Virus record (IMG/VR): IMGVR_UViG_3300044616_000122
Coordinates: 1-20,213 of that record
Reading direction: 5' to 3' (one strand)
From: a virus
DNA: 20,213 nt
The notes under the pieces are model-generated. The model worked only from the letters and a program-made list of their open reading frames with translations, did not search any database and was not told the DNA's origin. Below are positions 11,510 through 17,484 of this stretch, piece by piece; positions within the stretch are counted from its first letter, which is position 1; each line of letters opens with the position of its first letter. Made by a program: the position numbers and the translations under genes.

Positions 11510-11752
11510 ATGGAATACGATAATACAAACCGAGGCTCACTCTTTAAGAATGACCGCAAAGACGATGCTAAGTTTCCTGATTACAAAGGCAGCTTAAATG
11601 TAGATGGCGTAGAATATTGGCTATCTGCTTGGCTAAAGGTCAGCAAGGATGGGGCTAAGTTTATGTCCCTGTCTATCAAGAATAAGAACGCTGACGCTTC
11701 TTTAAATAAGCCCAAGAAAGCATCGTTTGACGATTCAGACGTGCCGTTCTGA
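11510..11752 (+). CDS. SSB-like small protein with acidic C-terminal tip
   Basis: An 80-aa protein starting MEYDNTNRGSLFKNDRKDDA. The middle part (YKGSLNVDGVEYWLSAWLKV, then KFMSLSIKNKN) reads as beta strands like a mini OB fold, and the end FDDSDVPF resembles the acidic DDDIPF tip by which SSB recruits partners. I recall closely similar proteins beside ERF or RecT genes in many phages. It would bind single-stranded DNA or present ERF-coated DNA. Two bases follow the ERF stop. It is much shorter than a full SSB, so the OB assignment is inference. Confidence 0.75.
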   Translation: MEYDNTNRGSLFKNDRKDDAKFPDYKGSLNVDGVEYWLSAWLKVSKDGAKFMSLSIKNKNADASLNKPKKASFDDSDVPF

Positions 11753-11768
11753 TTACGAGGGGAAAGTT

Positions 11769-11804
11769 GTGCAAAGGCTTTTTAGGCTTGCAGACGAGCA
11801 ATGA
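11769..11804 (+). CDS. 11-aa leader peptide with a strong ribosome site (candidate)
   Basis: A GAGGGG Shine-Dalgarno stands six bases before GTG at 11769. The frame MQRLFRLADEQ stops after 11 codons at a TGA that overlaps the ATG of the next gene (ATGA). The next gene itself has only a poor ribosome site, so this micro-frame may exist to deliver ribosomes to it. A remnant of a longer gene is an alternative. Confidence 0.45.
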   Translation: MQRLFRLADEQ

Positions 11805-12181
11805 GTACCCTCACCACTATGAGAAATCAGTATGCAACTCATACTGACTTCCGTGATTTCCGAGGGGTAATTCCCGAAAATACGCATTTCTTGCCTAGCA
11901 ATATAGACATGATTTGCGAGAGAAAGGGACACTTCCTAATCGGAGAGTGGAAGAAACCTAATGAGAACATGGCTACTGGTCAGCAATTGCTACTCAAGGC
12001 TTTTGCTCAAGTGCCTAAATTTACTGTGTTAGTCATTATCGGTAACACAGATAACGAACAAACTGAAGTTGGAGATGTGTTCCAAGTTGTTCTAGGTAAG
12101 TGTGTAAGGATAGGTGAGGGTCTTGATTTTCTCAAAGACTTTTATGTTATGTGGTACGAATTCGCAAATACGAAAGGATAG
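11801..12181 (+). CDS. PD-(D/E)XK-like putative nuclease
   Basis: A 126-aa protein. The core NTHFLPSNIDMICERKGHFL followed by IGEWKKP shows an acidic residue on one strand (D36, with E40 near) and E49-x-K51 on the next, then GQQLLLKAFA (Q61) and a strand TVLVIIGN. This is the order of a PD-(D/E)XK nuclease fold. Substrate is unknown; next to ERF and the SSB-like gene, an exonuclease supplying single strands is a reasonable idea, though it is small for that. Translation probably depends on the 11-aa upstream frame. The first 25 residues are not recognised. Confidence 0.6.
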   Translation: MSTLTTMRNQYATHTDFRDFRGVIPENTHFLPSNIDMICERKGHFLIGEWKKPNENMATGQQLLLKAFAQVPKFTVLVIIGNTDNEQTEVGDVFQVVLGKCVRIGEGLDFLKDFYVMWYEFANTKG

Positions 12182-12183
12182 TT

Positions 12184-12495
12184 ATGTCATCATACGCACG
12201 AATAGAAATGTTGATAATTCAATGGTCAGAAGCTAGGAAAATTATTCCTAACAGCACACCAGAAGTTCAGCTTCTAAAAGCAATGTCAGAGATGGGAGAA
12301 CTAGCAGATGCCACGATTAAACATGACAAAGAAGCTGTTATTGACGCTGTTGGTGATGTCATGGTCTGCCTTATTAACTACTGCGCTTTACAAGATATTC
12401 AGCTAGTAGATTGCATGGAAGTTGCCTATGACCAGATTAAGAATCGCAAGGGAATTCTTTTGCCGAATGGAGTCTTCCAGAAAGACACTACTTAG
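12184..12495 (+). CDS. MazG-like nucleotide pyrophosphohydrolase
   Basis: A 103-aa protein of the all-alpha NTP pyrophosphohydrolase type. Key elements are LLKAMSEMGELADATIKHD (the ExxE metal motif in SEMGEL) and AVIDAVGDVMVCLINYCALQ (the second acidic motif as DAVGD), followed by a helix ending IKNRKG. Such phage enzymes hydrolyse selected NTPs or dNTPs, or modulate (p)ppGpp. ATG 12184 has AAAGGA five bases upstream and is preferred to an upstream GTG. It is the last gene of the rightward operon; its last eight bases overlap a convergent gene. Confidence 0.8.
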   Translation: MSSYARIEMLIIQWSEARKIIPNSTPEVQLLKAMSEMGELADATIKHDKEAVIDAVGDVMVCLINYCALQDIQLVDCMEVAYDQIKNRKGILLPNGVFQKDTT

Positions 12496-12631
12496 CCAAT
12501 AAGTACAGACCCACGTTTGAAAAGGCGTACCCTGCATACACCACAGCCATGCTTGGGTTTCCTCTGTAGAGTTGTTCAGCAGCAATGTAGGCGTAGATGC
12601 CACCAGTTAAGATAATTAGCCAAGCACTCAT
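12488..12631 (-). CDS. 47-aa membrane protein, convergent with MazG-like gene
   Basis: The frame MSAWLIILTGGIYAYIAAEQ, LYRGNPSMAVVYAGYAFSNV, GLYLLAK predicts two membrane segments (2-19 and 28-45) around a polar loop. I recall very similar two-span proteins in aquatic phages. The ATG overlaps the metallophosphoesterase stop (TAATG). Its stop lies inside the last codons of the MazG-like gene on the other strand, and no terminator is seen between the converging units. Function unknown. Confidence 0.75.
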   Translation of the reverse strand: MSAWLIILTGGIYAYIAAEQLYRGNPSMAVVYAGYAFSNVGLYLLAK

Positions 12632-13620
12632 TAAAAGGCACTTACGTCAATCACTTCGCCTCTGAACTGAATCATATTTTCATCATTGAACTTATGGACT
12701 AACTCAGGCCATAGTAACTGTCCATTGAAGAAATTAAGAATAGCAAACCCAGACCTGTGGTTGCTTGGATTTAGTTCAGCATAAGTAAATTGTGGGCCAT
12801 CAGTCTCAGCAAGTGTTCCTGTATCTACTCCGTACCTAATTCCGTTGTAGTCGTTAAATGGAGTGACTTTTAGGCTATGCAAGTGTCCAGTAACGATTGA
12901 CACACCAGCGTTTACTGTATTGTTGTGAGTAGCATGAACACCACCTTTATATCGGTGCTTAATAATCACATCCTCGGTAGGCCATACTGCCCAACAAAAC
13001 TCCCAATCAAGGAAGTGGTCTGTTAGCTTAAACCCCAATACTTCTTTAAACTGTGGTGCATGTTGGGCTAAACGATTGCCAAACCTAACGTCATGGTTTC
13101 CCCATGTCCACAGTAGCTTTACATTGTGCCTTGCTGCTTTAGCGACTTCCTCAATCTCACCCAATGCACCCTGACAAGCCTTTAGTTCTTGGATAACAGT
13201 AGTCGCTGGTTGTTCAGTTACGTCATGCCTTGATATAGACGCACCATCAAACGCATCTCCGTTACAGATGATAGCTTTGGGCTTGAACTCTTGGATAGCC
13301 CATAGAAGCCCTTTAAATGCTGTTGTACGCTGATTAGGAATAAAGTGGGCATCTGAGAACACAATAACTGTTCCGTCCAGTATGCCAAGTTCTACTTGCT
13401 TTAAAGGAGAGAAAGACTTGGGTCTGTTTTTGTTATACAAATCACCTCTATGGTCTTTTGCATTGAGGGTCATGTTGTATTCTTTTTCAATCCACCTTCT
13501 ACGTAAATGGACTGCCCTATTATTTATTCCAAGGTGTTCTGCCATTCTTTGTGCAGACTGAAGTTGCCCCCATAACTGGATAAACTCCATGTCGGTACAA
13601 GTCTCATTATGTGCGCCCAT
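12631..13620 (-). CDS. Calcineurin-like metallophosphoesterase with N-terminal HTH-like region
   Basis: A 329-aa protein. The metal-binding motifs appear in order: D-x-H in VFSDAHF (D90, H92), GD in CNGDAFDG (121-122), GNHD (174-177), H229/H232 in GVHATHN, and GHLH (245-248). The set is complete, so an active two-metal phosphoesterase is likely; substrate (nucleotide, nucleic acid or protein phosphate) is unknown. Residues 16-48 (WGQLQSAQRMAEHLGINNRA, then VHLRRRW) resemble a helix-turn-helix, so it may act on DNA. AAGGA lies five bases before the ATG. It lies between the metallopeptidase and a small membrane protein at the end of the late transcript. Confidence 0.9.
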   Translation of the reverse strand: MGAHNETCTDMEFIQLWGQLQSAQRMAEHLGINNRAVHLRRRWIEKEYNMTLNAKDHRGDLYNKNRPKSFSPLKQVELGILDGTVIVFSDAHFIPNQRTTAFKGLLWAIQEFKPKAIICNGDAFDGASISRHDVTEQPATTVIQELKACQGALGEIEEVAKAARHNVKLLWTWGNHDVRFGNRLAQHAPQFKEVLGFKLTDHFLDWEFCWAVWPTEDVIIKHRYKGGVHATHNNTVNAGVSIVTGHLHSLKVTPFNDYNGIRYGVDTGTLAETDGPQFTYAELNPSNHRSGFAILNFFNGQLLWPELVHKFNDENMIQFRGEVIDVSAF

Positions 13621-13981
13621 TGGAATCCTTAGAGAGTAAGTTTTCTAGCAGATTGATAACTCTATGCTCTTGCATCTCTATTTCCTCATCTGAAGACTTA
13701 GGGTCTGTAGCTACACACAACAAGTCATATAAAAATATATGAAGCAACTCATGTAATGCTGTCTTGTCTAGGCTCTCTGGTGAAATTCGTTCAGCACCAA
13801 AGTCACCAAGTCGATAGGTAGCCAATCTAGCTGTCTCATTAAACTCAACAGAAGCCATTGCTGCTTTAGCTGGCTTCATGCCTTTCTCAATTCTCCAATC
13901 ACCCAAACTCAGCACTTGTTGCCACTTTTTGACACTTTGTGCGAACAGTTCTGCGTGTTCTGGTGTAGGAATGTTAGGCAT
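13607..13981 (-). CDS. HExxH zinc metallopeptidase-like protein
   Basis: A 124-aa protein with a complete HELLH zinc-binding motif (residues 77-81: TALHELLHIFLYDL) and a C-terminal EMQEHRVINLLENLL segment whose E105 could be the third ligand. The upstream block FNETARLATYRLGDFGAERI precedes the motif, as in small phage zincins I recall from environmental phages. No signal peptide, so it would act in the cytoplasm or in the virion. AAGGTG lies about five bases before the ATG. It overlaps the metallophosphoesterase gene by 14 bases. Substrate unknown; head maturation or host-protein cleavage are both open. Confidence 0.75.
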   Translation of the reverse strand: MPNIPTPEHAELFAQSVKKWQQVLSLGDWRIEKGMKPAKAAMASVEFNETARLATYRLGDFGAERISPESLDKTALHELLHIFLYDLLCVATDPKSSDEEIEMQEHRVINLLENLLSKDSNGRT

Positions 13982-14009
13982 TTCAACACCTTATACAGTA
14001 TTTATGACA

Positions 14010-14038
14010 ATTATATTTAACTTGTTAAGACTTGTAAG
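14010..14038 (-). promoter_or_regulatory. Candidate promoter before the metallopeptidase gene
   Basis: On the minus strand CTTACA (14038-14033) stands 17 bases before a perfect TATAAT (14015-14010). The spacer contains the inverted repeat TTAAC-TT-GTTAA (14017-14028, plus strand), a possible operator. It overlaps the last codons of the endolysin and would give the metallopeptidase, metallophosphoesterase and 47-aa genes their own transcript. Evidence is sequence match only. Confidence 0.45.
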
Positions 14039-14616
14039 GCTTCATTTATGTGTTTAACTCGGTCTTCAAGCCCTATAAAGCCACCATTTATCTTTTTTGT
14101 TAAAGTTTTGTAATCTTGGGAATCAGCATATTGGTTTAGCTTGTGGGTGTTCCAGAACCACCCTGCTGTCATAGCAGCGTATCTAGGCGTAGCTACAAGG
14201 TCAGGATTCATTACAAAATCCTCACCACAGGCTTGACCTGCATGAAAATAGTTTGCATGGCCTGTCAATTGGATACACCCTCTGCCTCTGAAACGATACC
14301 CATCCCCAGACGCTTCGTCCCTGTTTCCCATGCGAGAAGAATAGACTTTGTTAGCAATCTTCTTAGGATTCCTAGCGTACTCGTTAGCTATCTCAATTGT
14401 TGGAAACCTAGACTTCCACAGCTTCATTAGGGTTTCAGCACGATAGTTTAGGTTTTCTTCAAGGATTCTAAAGTTAGCGCACTCATGCCCACATTGCCCA
14501 ATGAAAGCAGCTTGTCTAGCAGGTGTAGATATATCGAAACGCTCAAAAGTCTCGTTAAGTGCGTCAGCCCACACAGGGTCAATGTGCATCTTTTTAAGTT
14601 GGTCAGGGCTTACCAT
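14017..14616 (-). CDS. Endolysin, glycoside hydrolase family 19 type
   Basis: A 199-aa muralytic enzyme that would cleave the glycan strands of peptidoglycan at lysis. AAFIGQCGHECANFRILEEN (residues 36-55) carries the catalytic HE pair (E45) and a second acidic pair (E53/E54). GDGYRFRGRGCIQLTG (101-116) is the family substrate-binding signature, followed by a YAAMTAGWFWNTHKLN and a TKKINGG block. No signal peptide or SAR segment, so export depends on a holin. The start overlaps the i-spanin gene by 14 bases, completing an endolysin-spanin cassette in which the spanins come first. Confidence 0.93.
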   Translation of the reverse strand: MVSPDQLKKMHIDPVWADALNETFERFDISTPARQAAFIGQCGHECANFRILEENLNYRAETLMKLWKSRFPTIEIANEYARNPKKIANKVYSSRMGNRDEASGDGYRFRGRGCIQLTGHANYFHAGQACGEDFVMNPDLVATPRYAAMTAGWFWNTHKLNQYADSQDYKTLTKKINGGFIGLEDRVKHINEALQVLTS

Positions 14617-15094
14617 TTAAGAGATTCCTTACTTCGTTATATGAGTCCACACACGCATTGAGTGCAATAGTATTTCTATCGCCCTGTGCAACTATTTCTG
14701 CAATGGCATCGATGGTTGCTCTTTCGGCATCAGAAGCTGTGTCAGCCTGTCTGTCAGGTTGACTGGTTGCTTTTGAATCTGAGGAGGCAATGGAGGAACT
14801 TGTGGAGGCTTGTAAGTTACTGGAGGGGCAGAGGCGCAACTTGCCAGCACGATTGGCAACAGCAAGAGCAGTAGTTTTTTTGTTGATAGCATCATTGGCT
14901 TCCTGTAGTTTGGCAGATTGTTTGTTAAGTTTTTCACTCATGTTTTGCTCAATTAAACGAGCCTCATCATTCTTTTGGGCAATGGCTATCTTCATGTCTT
15001 CATCACGCTCTAGCCATCCGTAGTGGTGTCCAACTTGGTATGTACCAAAGAGAGATACCAAAGCACCCACTATTAGCCAAGGAATAGGTAACAT
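14603..15094 (-). CDS. Rz: Rz-like i-spanin
   Basis: A 163-aa inner-membrane protein: one N-terminal span (residues about 4-22, PWLIVGALVSLFGTYQVG), then a long periplasmic charged coiled coil (30-80), a Ser/Ala/Asp-rich segment and a final helix with Cys147. This is the standard architecture of i-spanins, which join an outer-membrane partner and fuse the two membranes in the last lysis step. GAGG lies seven bases before the ATG, which overlaps the upstream stop (TAATG). The partner o-spanin is nested inside in another frame. Confidence 0.85.
   Translation of the reverse strand: MLPIPWLIVGALVSLFGTYQVGHHYGWLERDEDMKIAIAQKNDEARLIEQNMSEKLNKQSAKLQEANDAINKKTTALAVANRAGKLRLCPSSNLQASTSSSIASSDSKATSQPDRQADTASDAERATIDAIAEIVAQGDRNTIALNACVDSYNEVRNLLNGKP
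14692..14895 (-). CDS. Rz1: Rz1-like o-spanin lipoprotein, nested in the i-spanin gene
   Basis: A 67-aa protein entirely within the i-spanin gene in another frame. It starts MMLSTKKLLLLLLPIVLASC: a signal peptide with lipobox LASC, so the Cys would be lipidated and anchored in the outer membrane. The mature part is Pro/Gln-rich (APPVTYKPPQVPPLPPQIQK), as typical for Rz1. AGGA is five bases before the ATG at 14895, which favours this start over an in-frame ATG at 14937. Confidence 0.88.
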   Translation of the reverse strand: MMLSTKKLLLLLLPIVLASCASAPPVTYKPPQVPPLPPQIQKQPVNLTDRLTQLLMPKEQPSMPLQK

Positions 15095-15591
15095 TATTCA
15101 GCCTCTTTTCTTGCGTTAGCTATTTCTTCTCTAACATAATCGTCTTCCAAGTGGTCTGGAGGCGTATCAGGAGGAGGAGGAGGAGTCCAGTTCTCATCTA
15201 GTTCTGGATTCTTCCAAACAGGCATAGCACCGAATGGTTGACTTGGCAAACCATACGCAGATTGCGGAGGCGCATAAGATGAGCCATATTGTTGACCATA
15301 ACCCATTGGCTGACACATTGGCTGTTGCGGTTGCTGCCTAGAAGTCATTGCTCGTTTACCAATAACACCACCGATACCGCCTACGATTAGCAGAACAATG
15401 TCGTTCAGCATCTTGGTGTAGGCTTGGTCAATCGGGGCCATACTCTTGATTGGCTGAGTCACAAACGTCACAGAATAGAGCAAAGAAATTACGATAAAGA
15501 AAAGAATCAGGGTGACAGCAAGCACCACAATACTCCAGACCCTAACCTCAATTTCTTCAGTTGTTAGCTTTTGTTTCTGGTTGTACATCAT
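15094..15591 (-). CDS. Membrane protein with Pro/Gln-rich tail, holin candidate
   Basis: A 165-aa protein. Two hydrophobic segments are visible: residues 19-42 (WSIVVLAVTLILFFIVISLL) and 62-78 (LNDIVLLIVGGIGGVIG). They are followed by a basic turn and a Pro/Gln/Tyr/Gly-rich tail, then PPPPPD and a charged C-terminal helix. Its place directly before the spanins and endolysin makes it a holin candidate, although the long tail is unusual. The ATG at 15591 has GGAG ten bases upstream, inside the lipoprotein gene; a longer frame up to 15720 would lie fully within that gene and is rejected. The stop TAA overlaps the i-spanin start. Confidence 0.7.
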   Translation of the reverse strand: MMYNQKQKLTTEEIEVRVWSIVVLAVTLILFFIVISLLYSVTFVTQPIKSMAPIDQAYTKMLNDIVLLIVGGIGGVIGKRAMTSRQQPQQPMCQPMGYGQQYGSSYAPPQSAYGLPSQPFGAMPVWKNPELDENWTPPPPPDTPPDHLEDDYVREEIANARKEAE

Positions 15592-15760
15592 TGATTTTTT
15601 TCTCCAAGATTGGGGCAACCAAGTACTCAGGGCAAGTCTGAGTGAATTGGCATCTAGGTTTCTGACATTGTTCAGCATGGAAATTGTCTGGGTTTTGGCA
15701 GAAATACCGATATTTCTCATCGCAACCAGTTAGCAGTAACAGAAACAATAAATATCTCAT
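15557..15760 (-). CDS. Small Cys-rich lipoprotein
   Basis: A 67-aa protein starting MRYLLFLLLLTGCDEKYRYF, a short signal peptide with lipobox LLTGC. The Asp directly after the Cys (CD) is the residue that in enterobacteria retains lipoproteins in the inner membrane. The mature part contains four more Cys (CQ, CQKPRC, CPEY), which may form disulfides in the periplasm. Its ATG overlaps the previous stop (ATGA). Possible roles are lysis control, a second spanin-like piece, or superinfection exclusion; none is shown by the sequence. Confidence 0.75.
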   Translation of the reverse strand: MRYLLFLLLLTGCDEKYRYFCQNPDNFHAEQCQKPRCQFTQTCPEYLVAPILEKKINDVQPETKANN

Positions 15761-15912
15761 TTACCAAGTCCAATACGATTAAGTAGGAGATTAACAATTT
15801 TGTCCGACAAATCGTCAGGAAGAAACTTTAAAAAGCCTAAAAAATACAAAGCCACAAGTCCATAGACAAATATTTTCAAGCATAAGTCAAAGGTCTTCTG
15901 GTACTCATTCAT
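15757..15912 (-). CDS. 51-aa single-span membrane protein
   Basis: The frame MNEYQKTFDLCLKIFVYGLV, ALYFLGFLKF, LPDDLSDKIVNLLLNRIGLG, K has one membrane span (about 11-30) and an amphipathic C-terminal helix. Both ends overlap the neighbouring genes by ATGA. It belongs to the run of membrane proteins before the spanins and could be a holin, antiholin or accessory; no family was recognised. Confidence 0.65.
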   Translation of the reverse strand: MNEYQKTFDLCLKIFVYGLVALYFLGFLKFLPDDLSDKIVNLLLNRIGLGK

Positions 15913-16406
15913 CTGCCACATCTACGAGTAGTTTCACAGAATTGCATCAATTCATTCACGCCAACAAAGACTAGAAACAAAACAAAGCAGATTCCACCTA
16001 TTGCCAAACCAATCTCTAGTTGTTCTTGCTCTTTCTCTTTGGCTGCTTTCTCTGCTTTCTTTAAAGCACTTATCTCTTTAGCATCAGCCAAGTCCATCTC
16101 TGCTTGACGAGCCTTAATCTTCTGCCATATGTCAATTTTTCCAGTTTGCATAAAGAGCAGTTTTAACTCCTCCTCAAACGCTCTAGCTTGCTCTAAAGCC
16201 ATTTCAATCTGGAGGGCAGTCCCCATGTTTGAGCCTTTGCCAGACTGCTTGGCTTGAAGCATGGCTTTTGTAGCTACAGACTTAGCGTCAAATAGCTTAC
16301 CAATCATGGGCGCAAGTGAGCCTAAGTCATTGGCAACATTAGCTGCCTTCTTGACCATGCTGATTGCTGACTGTATGCCAGCTAGTGCCGTGATTGGGTC
16401 TATCAT
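15909..16406 (-). CDS. Membrane-anchored coiled-coil protein (MIDPITALAGIQSA type)
   Basis: A 165-aa protein starting MIDPITALAGIQSAISMVKK. Residues 60-90 (NMGTALQIEMALEQARAFEE, ELKLLFM) and 100-133 (an AEMDLADAKEISALKKAEKA helix with EKEQEQLE) are coiled coil, then one C-terminal membrane span (IGLAIGGICFVLFLVFVGV). I recall this family as recurrent in environmental phages near lysis or tail fibre genes. It may be a virion or ejection protein or part of the lysis apparatus. AAAGG lies ten bases before the ATG, which overlaps the previous stop (ATGA). Confidence 0.75.
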   Translation of the reverse strand: MIDPITALAGIQSAISMVKKAANVANDLGSLAPMIGKLFDAKSVATKAMLQAKQSGKGSNMGTALQIEMALEQARAFEEELKLLFMQTGKIDIWQKIKARQAEMDLADAKEISALKKAEKAAKEKEQEQLEIGLAIGGICFVLFLVFVGVNELMQFCETTRRCGR

Positions 16407-16525
16407 TTCTTATCTACCTTTTTCCATTCAATACAGTAGACTTTTCGGTTGTACACATCGCCAACCCAAACCCACTTAACACATCTGTACTCTATGGTTA
16501 CAGCCAACAAAAACGCTAATACCAT
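16403..16525 (-). CDS. 40-aa protein with an N-terminal hydrophobic segment
   Basis: The frame from ATG 16525 reads MVLAFLLAVTIEYRCVKWVW, VGDVYNRKVYCIEWKKVDKK: a short hydrophobic start and a basic aromatic end with two Cys. The start lacks a clear Shine-Dalgarno; a longer in-frame version to 16636 would run through the neighbouring 30-aa gene and seems unlikely. It overlaps the upstream gene by 10 bases and ends with an ATGA overlap. Function unknown. Confidence 0.55.
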   Translation of the reverse strand: MVLAFLLAVTIEYRCVKWVWVGDVYNRKVYCIEWKKVDKK

Positions 16526-16608
16526 GCCCACACAATAATGTAGGCACACCAGATAACAGTAATGCAAAAAAGGACTGCGGTAGTAAAAGCCACAGCCCAA
16601 TCGTTCAT
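16516..16608 (-). CDS. 30-aa single-span membrane protein (candidate)
   Basis: The frame MNDWAVAFTTAVLFCITVIW, CAYIIVWAWY is almost all membrane span (residues 4-28) with an acidic N-terminus. Its ATG overlaps the stop of the holin-like gene (ATGA), and its stop lies just inside the next gene. Size, coupling and composition fit a tiny phage membrane protein such as a lysis accessory, without family support. Confidence 0.55.
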   Translation of the reverse strand: MNDWAVAFTTAVLFCITVIWCAYIIVWAWY

Positions 16609-16832
16609 TTTTTAATCCATGTTTGCCAGATAGCACCAGCAGCCATGATTAGACCACCTACCCACAGAATAGGTTTGGCAGCAGAAGCAATCCATCCCAA
16701 GACTTTAAAAGCCCCATCAAGAGCCTTCATAGCCTCTACAAGACCTTTAGTGTTCTGGTCTATGCTATCTACCTTAGATTCGACTTCAACGAGTCTGTCG
16801 TAGATTTGCTTATGGGTGACTTCGTTTTCCAT
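16605..16832 (-). CDS. Holin-like protein with N-terminal coiled coil (XhlA-like layout)
   Basis: A 75-aa protein starting MENEVTHKQIYDRLVEVESK. A short coiled coil (residues 6-35, VEVESKVDSIDQNTKGLVEA) leads to a C-terminal membrane span (50-70, AKPILWVGGLIMAAGAIWQT) and a basic end WIKK. This is the layout of XhlA-type hemolysin/holin proteins, which would form or assist the membrane lesion releasing the endolysin. The ATG is two bases after the upstream stop with no visible Shine-Dalgarno, so coupling is likely; a TTG further upstream is less convincing. It is one of several possible holins here. Confidence 0.65.
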   Translation of the reverse strand: MENEVTHKQIYDRLVEVESKVDSIDQNTKGLVEAMKALDGAFKVLGWIASAAKPILWVGGLIMAAGAIWQTWIKK

Positions 16833-16834
16833 GA

Positions 16835-17143
16835 TTAGGCAGACCAAGGTGTGCCAGAAGCCGTTACTGGTGCTTTCTGCAAAGCAATTTGAGCAGCAAG
16901 AGCATCTTCTGTAGCTTGTTTATCAACGCCATTAGCCCAGACCCAACCAAGGACTGTTTCTTGTGTCAGGTCTGAATAAGGAATCGTTAGTGTTCCATCA
17001 GACCATGAGCAAGTTGAATAGATAGAGGCTGTGTGTTCGTCGCTACCACTGCCATCTACTGCTGTGGCTTGCCAATGGGCGGTTGTTACAAAACCATCTA
17101 CTGTTTTGCGGTCTAGTTGTGAAATGTTCCAAGTAATAGTCAT
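16835..17143 (-). CDS. Tail-fibre-associated protein (DUF7936-type, from memory)
   Basis: A 102-aa protein. The sequence MTITWNISQLDRKTVDGFVT, AHWQATAVDGSGSDEHTAS, and YSDLTQETVLGWVWANGVDK is one I recall from many phages, where such proteins accompany the tail fibre (family name DUF7936 from memory). A beta-rich first half is followed by a helical end and GTPW. GGAG lies six bases before the ATG. A diverged relative of similar length is encoded next to it at 17176-17481. Possibly a fibre tip or assembly protein; function not established. Confidence 0.8.
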   Translation of the reverse strand: MTITWNISQLDRKTVDGFVTTAHWQATAVDGSGSDEHTASIYSTCSWSDGTLTIPYSDLTQETVLGWVWANGVDKQATEDALAAQIALQKAPVTASGTPWSA

Positions 17144-17175
17144 AGGTTACTCCGTAGGTTTAGGACACTTAGCTT

Positions 17176-17481
17176 TTATAGCCACGGCACTTCAACAGAA
17201 ATAATTGGGTCTGAAACTAGTCCTAAAAACTTGTTAAGTTCGTGTTCTCTTTGCGCTTTCCATTCATTTCCGTATTTAGCAAATACCCAATCAAGTACTA
17301 CCTGCTCAGTCAAGCTACTAAACGCAATGAAATCCTCGGATGTCGAGTCAGGAAAAAAACTAATGCGTTCCCAACGACAATCTTTTTTGTCACCATTTTG
17401 CCCCTTATACGCAATGCAAACAGTAATAACACCACCAGTGTTTTTATCTGATTCAATTTCTTTAATAAACCATGTAATCAT
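17176..17481 (-). CDS. Diverged paralogue of the 102-aa tail-fibre-associated protein
   Basis: A 101-aa protein starting MITWFIKEIESDKNTGGVIT. It shares with its neighbour the layout T-W-x-I near the start, a D-x-x-T-x-G-x-V-T segment, the block SSLTEQVVLDWVFAKYG (compare SDLTQETVLGWVWANG), and a C-terminal PW. Identity is low, so the duplication is old or one copy was acquired. AGGAG lies six bases before the ATG, partly made by the tail fibre stop region. It may bind the C-terminal part of the fibre or form an alternative tip; this is inference from adjacency. Confidence 0.7.
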   Translation of the reverse strand: MITWFIKEIESDKNTGGVITVCIAYKGQNGDKKDCRWERISFFPDSTSEDFIAFSSLTEQVVLDWVFAKYGNEWKAQREHELNKFLGLVSDPIISVEVPWL

Positions 17482-17484
17482 TTT

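Noticed and set aside
12403-12603. 66-aa minus-strand frame overlapping the MazG-like gene
   Set aside because: The 47-aa membrane protein in another frame (12488-12631) has a TAATG-coupled start and a recognisable two-span sequence, so this frame is a shadow.
15592-15720. N-terminal extension of the two-span membrane protein up to 15720
   Set aside because: It lies completely in the lipoprotein gene in another frame and has no ribosome site; ATG 15591 is better.
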